From Sva-07 sp035529175 (GTDB lineage Bacteria > Actinomycetota > Acidimicrobiia > Acidimicrobiales > Ilumatobacteraceae): a DNA stretch of 18,359 nucleotides. The position numbers and the translations under genes are program-made. Below, one piece after another: positions 1 through 9,383 of the stretch. Numbering within the stretch: the first letter of the stretch is position 1; each line of letters starts with the position of its first letter. The stretch is from positions 1-18,359 of the forward strand of contig DATKXG010000064.1 in NCBI GenBank assembly GCA_035529175.1, read 5' to 3'. The notes under the pieces are model-generated. The model saw only the letters and a list, made by a program, of their open reading frames with translations. It did not search any database and was not told the DNA's origin.

Positions 1-726
1 CGCCACAACCGCGGCATCTTCTGGAAGCAGAAGAACTACATCACGATGGTGGCCAGCATTGCCATGGCGTGGTGGCTCGTCGTCGGCACCGGGATCTCCG
101 AGACGATCAACGTCACCAGGGGAGTGGCCGGCATCGAGGTGCCGACCGCGGTCTGGGTCGTGTGGGCGGGGATGATCATCTGGGCGACCACGAACGCGGT
201 CAACGTCACCGACGGCCTGGACGGGCTGGCCTCGGGTTCGGCCCTCATGGGCTTCGGCGCGTTCACGATCATCGCCTACTGGGCGTTCCGCAACCCGGAG
301 ATCTACCCCACCGTCGTCAACCCGCTCGACATGGGCGTCTTCGCGGCGGCCTTCGCCGGCGGATGTCTCGGGTTCCTCTGGTGGAACGCCGCCCCGGCGC
401 GCATCTTCATGGGTGACGTCGGCGCGCTCGCCATCGGTTCTTCACTCGCGTTCTGTGCGCTCACGCTCAACACGACCCTGCTGATCGCCCTGATCGGCGG
501 GATCTACGTCATGGAGGCCGGGTCGGTCGCCATCCAGATGGGCGTGTTCAAAGCGTCGGGTCGCACGAAGCGCCTGTTCCGGATGTCGCCGATCCATCAC
601 CATTTCGAACTGATCGGCTGGCCCGAGACGACCGTGATCATCCGCTTCTGGCTGATCTCGGCAATCTGCGTCGCGTCGGCTCTGGCGATCTTCATCGCCG
701 ACTTCACCGCTCAGGTCCAGCCATGA
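1..726 (+). CDS. mraY: MraY, phospho-MurNAc-pentapeptide translocase (5' part missing)
   Basis: This integral membrane enzyme transfers phospho-MurNAc-pentapeptide from UDP to undecaprenyl phosphate, giving lipid I. The frame is open from the first base, so the gene begins outside the window; 241 residues are visible and roughly the first third of a usual MraY of about 350 is missing. Visible signatures are NAVNVTDGLDGLA (visible residues 65-77, the Asp-rich magnesium/substrate motif), FMGDVGALAIG, and MSPIHHHFELIGWPE with the family's HHH motif near the C-terminus. Several hydrophobic membrane helices lie between them. Its TGA overlaps the murD ATG (ATGA), which suggests translational coupling. 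No substitution in a key residue was noticed. Identification is very secure; only the true start is unknown. Confidence 0.97.
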   Translation, partial: RHNRGIFWKQKNYITMVASIAMAWWLVVGTGISETINVTRGVAGIEVPTAVWVVWAGMIIWATTNAVNVTDGLDGLASGSALMGFGAFTIIAYWAFRNPEIYPTVVNPLDMGVFAAAFAGGCLGFLWWNAAPARIFMGDVGALAIGSSLAFCALTLNTTLLIALIGGIYVMEAGSVAIQMGVFKASGRTKRLFRMSPIHHHFELIGWPETTVIIRFWLISAICVASALAIFIADFTAQVQP

Positions 727-2105
727 CGGTGAGCCGAGCCCTCGTGTATGGCCTCGCCGTCGCCGGTGAGTCGACTGTGCGCGCGCTGCTGCGCCGCGGC
801 ATCGACGTGGTCGTGGCCGACGACGACGTCGACGACCGGCGTCGCACGCTCGCGGACGAACTCGGTGTCGAGCTGCTCGACCGCCCGGATGCGGACGCGT
901 TGGCCGGCGTGGTCGCGTCATGCGAGCTGGTCAGCCCGGCACCGGGCGTCCCCGAGACGCATGCCGTCGTGAGCGTGGCGCGTGACGCTGGCGTCGAGCT
1001 GGCGTCGGAGATCGAACTCGCCTACCGCTGGGAACAGGACCGTCCCGGTGGACCGCGACCGATGCTCGCGATCACGGGCACCGACGGCAAGACCACCACG
1101 ACCCTGCTCGCCGTCGAGATGCTGCGCGCAGCCGGCGTGCGCACGATCGACGCCGGCAACACGTCGACCCCGCTCGTCGACGCGATCGAAATGGATCTCG
1201 ATGCCTTCGTCGTCGAGTGCACCAGCTTCCGGCTGGCCTGGACACCGACGTTTCGCGCAGAGGGCGCTGCCTGGCTCAACCTCGCTCCGGATCACCTCAA
1301 CTGGCACCGCTCGATGTCCACCTACGAAGCCGCGAAGGCACAGGTCTGGGCCAATCAACGTCCGGACGACGTCGCCGTCGGGTTCATCGACGATCCCGCG
1401 GTGATGCGTCGTCTGCGTGAGGCGCCGGGCCGGGAGGTCACCTTCGGCGCGGCCGGCGCCGACTATCACGTGGACACCAGTGGCGACGAGGACCGACTGG
1501 TCGGGCCGACGGGACCCATCGCTCGGGTGTCGGCGATGAGTCGCAGCTTGCCGCACGACCTGACGAACGCACTGGCCGCCTCGGCGCTGGTCCTCGAGAC
1601 CGGGCTCGCGGATGCCGCGGCGATCGCCGAGGCGCTCGGTTCGTTCACCGGTCCGCCACACCGGCTCGAATACGTCGGCACGTGGAACGACGTCGCCTGG
1701 TACAACGACTCGAAGGCCACCACACCCCACGCTGCGGCAGCGGCCGTGCGGTCCTTCGAGCAGCTGGTGCTCATCGCGGGCGGCTACGACAAGGGCGTCG
1801 ACCTGGCCCCGATGGCCGCCGATGCCGCCGGCGTCGATGCGGTCATCGCGACCGGCGACACCGCCGATCGCATCGCCGCCGCGTTCTCCACCGTCGCCGT
1901 CGTCGAGGTCGTCGCCGACCTGCCCGAGGCGGTCGACCGGGCGGCGCAACTCGCGCGGCCCGGCGCGACCGTGCTGCTCTCGCCCGGCTGCGCCAGCTTC
2001 GACCGCTACAGCGGGTTCGAAGCGCGCGGCGACCACTTCCGATCACTGGTGCTCGATCGCTTCGCCTCGAGCTCCACCGGCGTCAACCGAGAGGGGTCCA
2101 GATGA
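723..2105 (+). CDS. murD: MurD, UDP-MurNAc-L-alanine:D-glutamate ligase
   Basis: This cytoplasmic ATP-dependent Mur ligase adds D-glutamate to UDP-MurNAc-L-Ala. The 460-residue length is normal. The N-terminal UDP-binding domain (about 1-110) is followed by the ATP-binding loop GTDGKTTTT (residues 119-127, K123), with Asp where most MurD proteins have Asn in GTNGKTT. Further marks are NLAPDHLNWHRSMSTY in the central domain, YNDSKATTPHA (the NDSKATN-like motif), LIAGGYDKG, and the C-terminal LSPGCASFDRYSGFEARGD, which is diagnostic for MurD among Mur ligases. The ATG at 723 overlaps the mraY stop, and the gene's own stop overlaps the ftsW start. I see no separate ribosome binding site, so expression probably depends on coupling to mraY. 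Confidence 0.97.
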   Translation: MTVSRALVYGLAVAGESTVRALLRRGIDVVVADDDVDDRRRTLADELGVELLDRPDADALAGVVASCELVSPAPGVPETHAVVSVARDAGVELASEIELAYRWEQDRPGGPRPMLAITGTDGKTTTTLLAVEMLRAAGVRTIDAGNTSTPLVDAIEMDLDAFVVECTSFRLAWTPTFRAEGAAWLNLAPDHLNWHRSMSTYEAAKAQVWANQRPDDVAVGFIDDPAVMRRLREAPGREVTFGAAGADYHVDTSGDEDRLVGPTGPIARVSAMSRSLPHDLTNALAASALVLETGLADAAAIAEALGSFTGPPHRLEYVGTWNDVAWYNDSKATTPHAAAAAVRSFEQLVLIAGGYDKGVDLAPMAADAAGVDAVIATGDTADRIAAAFSTVAVVEVVADLPEAVDRAAQLARPGATVLLSPGCASFDRYSGFEARGDHFRSLVLDRFASSSTGVNREGSR

Positions 2106-3367
2106 CCAGCACGATCAGCGTGGGGGACCGTCGACGAGCGGCGCTCGAACGACTGCACGGCGCGGCCGAGGCGCCGCGACGCCAGCTGCCGACCCGGCGC
2201 GCCGAGCGGATTCGGGGGGCCGAGCGACGGACCCGGGAACCGCGCGCGAAGCTCGCACCCGAAGTGCTCGGTCCGCCGCCCGGAACGTTCTATGCGATCG
2301 CCGGCGTCGTGTCGGTGTTGGTGATGCTCGGCCTCGTCATGGTCCTGTCGGCCTCGGCGGTCACCGAGGCCAACCTCGGACACTCGCCGTACCGCATCTT
2401 CGCCAAGCAGGCGATGTGGGCGGCGCTCGGCCTGATCGCGCTCGTCGCCATGGTGAAGATCTCGTACCGACGTTGGCAGCGCCTGGTGCTGCCGATCGCC
2501 GTGCTGGCCGTCGCTGCGATGGCGGCGCCGTTCGCTCCCAGCGTCGGCGCCAGCGTGAACGGCGCTCGGTCGTGGGTCCGTGTCGGGCCGTTGAGCGTGC
2601 AGCCCTCCGAGTTCCTCAAGATCGCCGTGGTGGTCGTTGCCGCCGATCTCCTGACGCGTCGTCGCGACATGCTCGGTGATCGCGTCGCGACGCTCTTCCC
2701 GCTCGGTGCGCTCGCGACGATCGGGGCCGGGTTGTGTCTGGTGCAGGGCGACCTGGGTGCTGCGGTGGTGCTCAGTGCAATCGTGTTCAGCGTCGCGTGG
2801 GTCGCCGGCGTGCCGGTGACCCCCCTGTCGGGAATGGCGGTGGCCGCACTCGGCGCAGTGTTGTTGTTCGTGGTGTCGAGCCCGCGTCGGCTGGATCGGT
2901 TCACGGCGTTCATGAACATCGCCGAGGAGAAGGACCACCTCGCCTACCAGACCTATCAGGGCTACCTGAGCATGGCATCGGGCGGATTGTCCGGTTCGGG
3001 CATCGGTGGCAGCAACGCCAAGCTCGGCTACCTGCCCTATGCACACAGCGATTTCATCTTCGCGGTGATCGCCGACGAACTCGGCCTGATCGGGACCGTC
3101 GCGGTCATCGGCGGCTTCGTGATGCTGCTCGCCCTGGGCGTGCAGACCGCGATCGCCGCTCCCGACCGGTTCGGCATGTTGCTCGCCGGCGGAATCGCGG
3201 CCTGGTTCGGTGTTCAGGCGATCGTCAACATCGGGGGCGTCGTCGGCTTCCTGCCCGTCACCGGCCTCACCCTGCCGTTCTTCTCGGCCGGCGGCAGTTC
3301 GTTGTTCGTCAGCATGACCGCAGCGGGGCTGCTCCTGAGCGTGGCGCGGCGCATCAACGCGCGATGA
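2102..3367 (+). CDS. ftsW: FtsW, septal peptidoglycan glycosyltransferase (SEDS family)
   Basis: FtsW is the multi-pass SEDS glycosyltransferase that polymerises lipid II at the septum together with a class B penicillin-binding protein. The 421-residue protein starts with about 60 basic, Arg-rich, presumably cytoplasmic residues before the first membrane helix (about 62-85); FtsW often has a shorter tail. Signatures include GARSW (155-159), QPSEFLK (167-173), QGDLGAAVVL (215-224), LPYAHSDFIFAVIADELG (311-328), and VGFLPVTGLTLPFFSAGGSSL (381-401). D317 in the HSDFIF stretch is probably the conserved catalytic-site aspartate of the family. The C-terminal motifs and the neighbourhood (murD before, murG after) favour FtsW over RodA. 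The start overlaps the murD stop (ATGA), and the stop overlaps the murG start. Confidence 0.95.
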   Translation: MTSTISVGDRRRAALERLHGAAEAPRRQLPTRRAERIRGAERRTREPRAKLAPEVLGPPPGTFYAIAGVVSVLVMLGLVMVLSASAVTEANLGHSPYRIFAKQAMWAALGLIALVAMVKISYRRWQRLVLPIAVLAVAAMAAPFAPSVGASVNGARSWVRVGPLSVQPSEFLKIAVVVVAADLLTRRRDMLGDRVATLFPLGALATIGAGLCLVQGDLGAAVVLSAIVFSVAWVAGVPVTPLSGMAVAALGAVLLFVVSSPRRLDRFTAFMNIAEEKDHLAYQTYQGYLSMASGGLSGSGIGGSNAKLGYLPYAHSDFIFAVIADELGLIGTVAVIGGFVMLLALGVQTAIAAPDRFGMLLAGGIAAWFGVQAIVNIGGVVGFLPVTGLTLPFFSAGGSSLFVSMTAAGLLLSVARRINAR

Positions 3368-4472
3368 CCGACCGGGCCTACGCCGTGGTCACAGGGGGCG
3401 GCACCTCCGGCCACGTACTGCCGGCGCTCTCCGTGGCCGACGCCCTCGTGGCGGCAGGCCACGATCCGACCACGATCCGGTACCTCGGCGCCCGACGAGG
3501 CGTGGAGACGCGATTGCTGCCCGAGACGCCGTATCCGCACGAGTTCCTCGACGTCGTCGGCATCCAGCGTCGCCTCACCCGGGCCAATCTCGCCTTCGTC
3601 CCGAAGATGGTCCGCAGCACTCGGGCGGCGGCGGCACTGTTGCGCGCGTGGCGACCGCGCGTGGTCGTGTCGGTCGGCGGCTATGCGAGCATGCCGGCGG
3701 TCTTCGCCGCCCGCCGGCTCGGTATCCCCGTGGTCGTGGTGTCGTACGACCGGACGCCGGGACGAGCGAGCCGCCTGTCTGCACGGTCGGCGGCAGCCTG
3801 CGCCGTCGCCTTCGAGAACTCGCCATTACCGCGTGCCGAGATCACCGGCGCCCCCGTCCGCCAGGCGATCCTCGACGTCGACCGGACCTCGGACGCGCTG
3901 AGGCGAACCGCACGCGACCGGCTCGGGATCGACCCCGACCGGTTCATGGTCGCCGTGATGGGCGGCTCGCTCGGGTCCGGCGTGCTGAACGACGCCATCG
4001 CGAGGTACCTCGCAGGGCAGTGCGACGACGAGCACCTCGCGGTGCGCCAGATCACCGGCGAACGGTTCGTGGACAGCGTCGCCCACGTCGACGGCGCCGT
4101 GGTGCACCAGGTGGTCGGCTACGAGTCCGACATGGCGGCCGTGTACCAGGCCTGTGACGTGATCGTCGGCCGTGGCGGCGCGAGCACGGTCCACGAGGTC
4201 GCCGTCACCGGCACGCCGGCGATCCTGGTGCCGTGGGCAGCGTCCGCCGACGACCACCAGACCGACAACGTGCGGTGGCTGTCCGAGGTCGGCGCCGCGA
4301 TCCTGCTGCCGGAGAGCGAGCTCGACCGGCTCGCCGGCACACTCGACACCCTCCGTGCCGACCCGCTTCGTCGCGATGCGTTGGCCGCCGCGGCGCTCCG
4401 TCGCGGCGAGGTGCATCGTTCCGGTGCCTTGGCCGGTTTGATCGAGCGTGTCGCAATAGCATCGTCGCCATC

Positions 4473-4476
<4 letters not shown>
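3364..4476 (+). CDS. murG: MurG, lipid II-forming GlcNAc transferase
   Basis: MurG is a GT-B glycosyltransferase on the inner face of the membrane that adds GlcNAc from UDP-GlcNAc to lipid I, giving lipid II. The 370-residue length is normal. The N-terminal loop GGGTSGHVLPALSVA (11-25) keeps the conserved His17. SVGGYASMPAV (103-113) matches the second family motif. The C-terminal domain shows GRGGASTVHE (269-278) and DDHQTDN (296-302), the UDP-GlcNAc and HQ motifs. Two usually conserved stretches differ: the HEQN-type motif is replaced by SYDRTPG (127-133), and GGSQGA reads GGSLGS (200-205). Operon position and overall match leave little doubt about identity. The start overlaps the ftsW stop, and the TGA stop overlaps the murC GTG. 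Confidence 0.95.
4457..4462 (+). promoter_or_regulatory. Possible -10 element (TAGCAT) ahead of murC
   Basis: TAGCAT matches the actinobacterial -10 pattern TANNNT and lies ten bases before the murC GTG. The nine bases TAGCATCGT recur exactly at 12392-12400 before ileS. It sits inside the murG coding sequence, and I see no -35 box. It may be chance, since murC can be read through coupling to murG. Confidence 0.2.
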
Positions 4477-5958
<1,482 letters not shown>

Positions 5959-5975
<17 letters not shown>

Positions 5976-6906
5976 CGCCGTCGAGCTCGCGCTCACCCAC
6001 CTCGTCGATCTCGGCGATGCGGTGCGGTGCGACGTCGCACTCGGCCCGATGACCACCTACCGCGTCGGCGGAGCGGCGGCGTTGTTCGTACACGTCACCG
6101 ATCGCGGACAGCTGACCGCCGTCGCCGAGGCTGCGAGCGCGTCCGGCCTGCCGGTCCTGGTGGTGGGCCGCGGTTCGAACCTGCTCGTCGCCGATGCCGG
6201 GTTCGCCGGGATTGCGATCGGTCTCGTCGATCTCGACGCAACCGTCGACATCGACGCGGCGACGGCACGGGTGACCGCGTCGGCCGGGGTGGCGCTGCCG
6301 GTGCTCGCACGAAAGACCGCCGCGGCCGGACTCAGCGGGTTCGAGTGGGCCGTCGGCGTTCCGGGCTCGATCGGCGGGGCGGTCCGCATGAACGCCGGCG
6401 GCCACGGTTCCGACATGGCCGCGTCGTTGGTGGAGGCGACGGTCTTCGACCTCGTCGCCGGAGCCGAGTGCACCCTGCAGGCAGCCGAACTCGGGCTCGC
6501 CTTCCGATCGAGCACACTCGCGCCCGAGCACGTGGTGCTCGATGCCGTGCTCCAGCTGCAGCACGGCGATGCGGATGCGTCGGCTCGTCTGATCGGCGAG
6601 ATCGTGGCCTGGCGACGGGCACACCAACCCGGCGGTCAGAATGCCGGCTCGGTGTTCGTCAATCCGGTGCCGGGCGAGGTCAGTGCCGGAGCCTTGATCG
6701 ACGCTGCCGGGCTGCGTGGTCGCCGCCTCGGCTCCGCCACCGTGTCCGACAAACACGCCAACTTCATCCAGGCCGACGATGGGGGCAGCGCCGACGACGT
6801 GCTGGCGTTGATGACCGAGGTGCGCGCGCTCGTCGAGGCGTCGAGCGGGTTCCGCCTTCGCAGCGAGATCAAGTTGGTCGGCTTCGACGACGGTGACGTG
6901 TTCTGA
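5959..6906 (+). CDS. murB: MurB, UDP-N-acetylenolpyruvoylglucosamine reductase
   Basis: MurB is the FAD-dependent cytoplasmic reductase that uses NADPH to turn enolpyruvyl-UDP-GlcNAc into UDP-MurNAc. The 315-residue protein shows the FAD-binding TTYRVGGAA (32-40) and VVGRGSNLLVAD (68-79), then GVPGSIGGAVRMNAGGHG (133-150), FRSS (182-185), NAGSVFVNP (228-236) with the proton-donor Ser231, SDKHANFI (263-270) and the C-terminal RSEIKLVG (301-308) with the conserved Glu303. The ATG at 5959 lies inside the end of murC (17-base overlap), with a weak purine stretch (CAGAGG, 5947-5952) in front. MurB in this position differs from the Streptomyces and Mycobacterium clusters as I recall them. One base separates its stop from the assigned ftsQ start. 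Confidence 0.96.
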
Positions 6907-6907
6907 C

Positions 6908-8125
6908 ATGGGATGGCGACGACAACGTGGCGCCGACGTCGGCGAGAACCATGACGAAAACCATCACGAGAACTCCGACGAGAACGGCGACATGAACGGC
7001 GCAGGCGCGCTCACCGGGGCATCGATGCCGTCCGGAGCACTGCCGGACGGTGCCGTCCCCGACGGTGCAGTCCTGGACGAACTCTCCCGTGCGTTCGCCG
7101 GCGACGTACACAGCGACACTGACGTCGACAGCGACACTGACGTCGACTCCGACAGTCACTCCGACAGTCACTCCGACAGTGGCACCGGCGAGAGCGATCC
7201 GCGACCGGAGCGCGCGGTCATCGCCATCGGTGGCGACGACCTGCCCGATGTCAGCTACCTCGACGACGAGCTCCAGCGCGAATCGGATTCGAAGCCGGTG
7301 TTCATCGACGACGACGGTGGCAGCGACGCCGTCACGGCGAGCGACGCGTCCACCCGCGGTATCGAGCCGCGCATCCGTCAACGGCGCATCGGTGTCAACC
7401 GGTCCCGCAACCGCCGGCGGATCTGGTGGCTCGCGCTCGCGGCCGTCGTGGTGGTCATGCTGATCGGCGTACTCGCGTTGCTCGGCTCATCGCTCTTCGC
7501 CGTCGAGGACGTCACCGTCACGGGTGCCGTGTACACCGACCAGGAGGCGCTCGACGCAGTGATCGACGACCTGACCGGAACTGCCGTCCTGCTCGTCGAC
7601 AGCGCGGAAGTCGAGGCTCGGCTCGAAGCGATCCCGTGGGTCGAGGATGCGCGGGTCACAGCATCGCTCCCGAACTCGGCGTCGATCGAGATCCGTGAAC
7701 GCACACCGGTCGCCGCCATGATGGGCGCCGATGGCCGCGCGAGGGTGATCGACGTCGACGGTCGAGTGCTCGCACTCGTCGACGGTCAACCGGTCGCCCT
7801 CGTGTGGATCGACGGGCCTGACACCCTCGACGTGGGGCCCGGCCAGTTCGCCTCGATCGGCTACTCGTCGGCGGCGTCGCTCGTCACCAAACTGACCCCC
7901 GACATCCGCAGCCGGGTCGAGTCCATGCTGGTGACCCCCGACGGTGCCGACCTCGTCCTGGTGCTCACGAGCGACCGCGGGCCGATCGAGGTACGATTCG
8001 GTGCGGCCATCGGCGAGAACTCGCAGATCGAGAAGCTCGTCCGGCTCCAGAGAACACTCGACGACATCGGTGACAAGCCCGTCACCGTGATCGACGTCTC
8101 GACCTCTGAAGTCACGGTACGGTGA
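6908..8125 (+). CDS. ftsQ: FtsQ, divisome POTRA-domain protein with long acidic N-terminal tail
   Basis: FtsQ is a single-pass membrane protein that links early and late divisome proteins. From the ATG at 6908 it has 405 residues. Residues 1-171 form a long, mostly acidic cytoplasmic tail with Glu/Asn/His-, Asp/Ser- and Pro/Asp/Gly-rich repeats. A basic stretch (RSRNRRR) leads into a membrane helix at about 172-196. The POTRA domain starts at FAVEDVTVTG (197-206) and includes IPWVEDARV and the conserved RERTPVA (263-269). The C-terminal beta domain runs to the stop. Other possible in-frame starts are GTG 6893, overlapping murB, and ATG 6992; I chose 6908 for its one-base spacing from murB. 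Identity rests on the POTRA/beta architecture and position before ftsZ; no ftsA intervenes. Confidence 0.9.
   Translation: MGWRRQRGADVGENHDENHHENSDENGDMNGAGALTGASMPSGALPDGAVPDGAVLDELSRAFAGDVHSDTDVDSDTDVDSDSHSDSHSDSGTGESDPRPERAVIAIGGDDLPDVSYLDDELQRESDSKPVFIDDDGGSDAVTASDASTRGIEPRIRQRRIGVNRSRNRRRIWWLALAAVVVVMLIGVLALLGSSLFAVEDVTVTGAVYTDQEALDAVIDDLTGTAVLLVDSAEVEARLEAIPWVEDARVTASLPNSASIEIRERTPVAAMMGADGRARVIDVDGRVLALVDGQPVALVWIDGPDTLDVGPGQFASIGYSSAASLVTKLTPDIRSRVESMLVTPDGADLVLVLTSDRGPIEVRFGAAIGENSQIEKLVRLQRTLDDIGDKPVTVIDVSTSEVTVR
7111..7180 (+). repeat. In-frame tandem repeats in the ftsQ acidic tail
   Basis: Two exact 18-base units (7111-7128 and 7129-7146, beginning CAGCGACACTGACG) encode SDTDVD twice. 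Two exact 12-base units (7147-7158, 7159-7170, CTCCGACAGTCA) and a 10-base partial third unit encode the SDSH stretch. All unit lengths are multiples of three, so copy number can change without breaking the frame. The region falls between the start and the membrane helix of FtsQ. Confidence 0.95.
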
Positions 8126-8153
8126 GCGTCCACATCTCTGGGCGTCGGACCTG

Positions 8154-8169
8154 GCAGGATGTGTCCTGC
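8154..8169. other. Small perfect hairpin in the ftsQ-ftsZ gap
   Basis: GCAGGA (8154-8159) and TCCTGC (8164-8169) form a perfect six-base-pair stem around the loop TGTG. No T-run follows, so it is not a classical terminator. It could be an operator or a leader structure for ftsZ, or chance. The rest of the gap (8126-8257) shows no clear -35/-10 pair. Confidence 0.35.
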
Positions 8170-8228
8170 ACGTCTGCTTCCATTGTCTGCTCGCCTCACA
8201 CGCGTGCTCGGCTGAAACGATCCGAATC

Positions 8229-8258
8229 ATGAACCAACACACTTGGAGGACCCGCTGA
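8229..8258 (+). other. Possible 9-codon upstream ORF whose stop overlaps the ftsZ start
   Basis: An ATG at 8229 opens a frame reading MNQHTWRTR, ending in TGA at 8256-8258, so stop and ftsZ ATG share a base (TGATG). The ftsZ ribosome binding site lies within it. No ribosome binding site precedes it; a weak -10-like AACGAT (8216-8221) sits seven bases before the ATG and would allow leaderless initiation. It may be chance. Confidence 0.15.
8245..8250 (+). promoter_or_regulatory. ftsZ ribosome binding site
   Basis: GGAGGA lies seven bases before ATG 8258 and is among the strongest Shine-Dalgarno matches in the window. It decides the start: an in-frame TTG at 8243 would place the site inside the coding region and is rejected. 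Confidence 0.9.
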
Positions 8259-9361
8259 TGGTCGGCGCTCCGCAGAACTATCTCGCCGTGATCAAGGTCG
8301 TCGGCGTCGGCGGCGGCGGCGTGAATGCCGTCAACCGGATGATCGACGCCGGGTTGAAGGGCGTCGAGTTCATCGCCGTCAACACCGACGCGCAGGCGCT
8401 GCTGATGAGCGATGCCGACGTCAAACTCGACGTGGGCCGTGATCTCACACGCGGCCTCGGAGCCGGCAGCGACCCCGAGGTGGGCCGGTCGGCGGCCGAA
8501 GCGCACCACGACGAGATCGAAGAGATGGTCCGTGGCGCCGACATGGTGTTCATCACCGCCGGCGAAGGCGGCGGCACCGGCACCGGCGCAGCGCCGGTCA
8601 TCGCTGAGATCGCCCGCGAGGCGGGAGCGCTGACGATCGGCGTCGTGACGCGACCGTTCTCGTTCGAGGGTCGACGCCGCGCCGTCCAGGCCGACAACGG
8701 CGTGCAGAAGCTGAAGGAGAAGGTCGACACGCTGATCGTCATCCCGAACGATCGTCTGCTCACCGTCGCCAACGACAAGACCAGCGTGCTCAATGCGTTC
8801 AAGATGGCCGACGAGGTCCTGCTGCAGGGCGTGTCGGGCATCACGGGGCTCATCACGACGCCAGGGCTGATCAACACCGACTTCGCCGACGTCAAGATGG
8901 TGCTGTCCAACGCCGGTTCGGCGTTGATGGGCATCGGCCAGGCCAGCGGCGACGACCGGGCCGTGTCGGCTGCCAAGGCGGCGATCTCGAGTCCACTGCT
9001 CGAGTCCGCGATCGACGGCGCCCGCGGCGTGCTGCTGAACATCACCGGCCCGTCCGGCATGGGCCTGTTCGAGATGAACGCGGCCGCCGAGATCATCCAC
9101 GGCGTGGCGCACCAGGACGCCAACATCATCTTCGGTACCGTGATCGACGACGAGATGGGCGACGAAGTCCGCATCACCGTGATCGCCGCCGGCTTCGACC
9201 GACTCGACGATTCCGCGCCGCTGCGCGGCACGTCCTCCGACGACGGGCTGCGCACCACCTCGACGCGGATCACCGAACTCTTCGGCTCCGAAGACGACGA
9301 GGACCCGTTGGCCGACGATGGCGGCGACGACGACTTCGACGTGCCGTCGTTCCTCAAGTAG
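8258..9361 (+). CDS. ftsZ: FtsZ, tubulin-like division GTPase
   Basis: FtsZ polymerises with GTP into the cytokinetic ring. The 367-residue protein shows VVGVGGGGVNAVNRMI (14-29), NTDAQAL (42-48), the GTP signature GGGTGTG (104-110), TRPFSFEG (131-138) and the T7 synergy loop NTDFADV (206-212), with the catalytic aspartates D208 and D211 that complete the neighbouring subunit's active site. After an acidic linker it ends in DFDVPSFLK, the conserved tail that binds partners such as SepF, encoded about 1.5 kb downstream. All residues expected for activity are present. A 132-base gap upstream, a strong ribosome binding site and the break from the overlapping mur genes suggest it has its own transcription start in addition to any read-through. 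Confidence 0.99.
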   Translation: MVGAPQNYLAVIKVVGVGGGGVNAVNRMIDAGLKGVEFIAVNTDAQALLMSDADVKLDVGRDLTRGLGAGSDPEVGRSAAEAHHDEIEEMVRGADMVFITAGEGGGTGTGAAPVIAEIAREAGALTIGVVTRPFSFEGRRRAVQADNGVQKLKEKVDTLIVIPNDRLLTVANDKTSVLNAFKMADEVLLQGVSGITGLITTPGLINTDFADVKMVLSNAGSALMGIGQASGDDRAVSAAKAAISSPLLESAIDGARGVLLNITGPSGMGLFEMNAAAEIIHGVAHQDANIIFGTVIDDEMGDEVRITVIAAGFDRLDDSAPLRGTSSDDGLRTTSTRITELFGSEDDEDPLADDGGDDDFDVPSFLK

Positions 9362-9383
9362 ACCGCGGAGCGGCCGCCGTTCG

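Noticed and set aside
6893..6907. GTG 6893 as the ftsQ start, overlapping murB
   Set aside because: It is possible but has no better ribosome binding site; ATG 6908, one base after the murB stop, was preferred. Neither can be proved from sequence.
7111..7180. CRISPR-like array in ftsQ
   Set aside because: The units are short, contiguous and in frame with no spacers; they are coding tandem repeats.
8243..8257. TTG 8243 as an earlier ftsZ start
   Set aside because: It would place the GGAGGA ribosome binding site inside the coding sequence, while ATG 8258 has ideal spacing.
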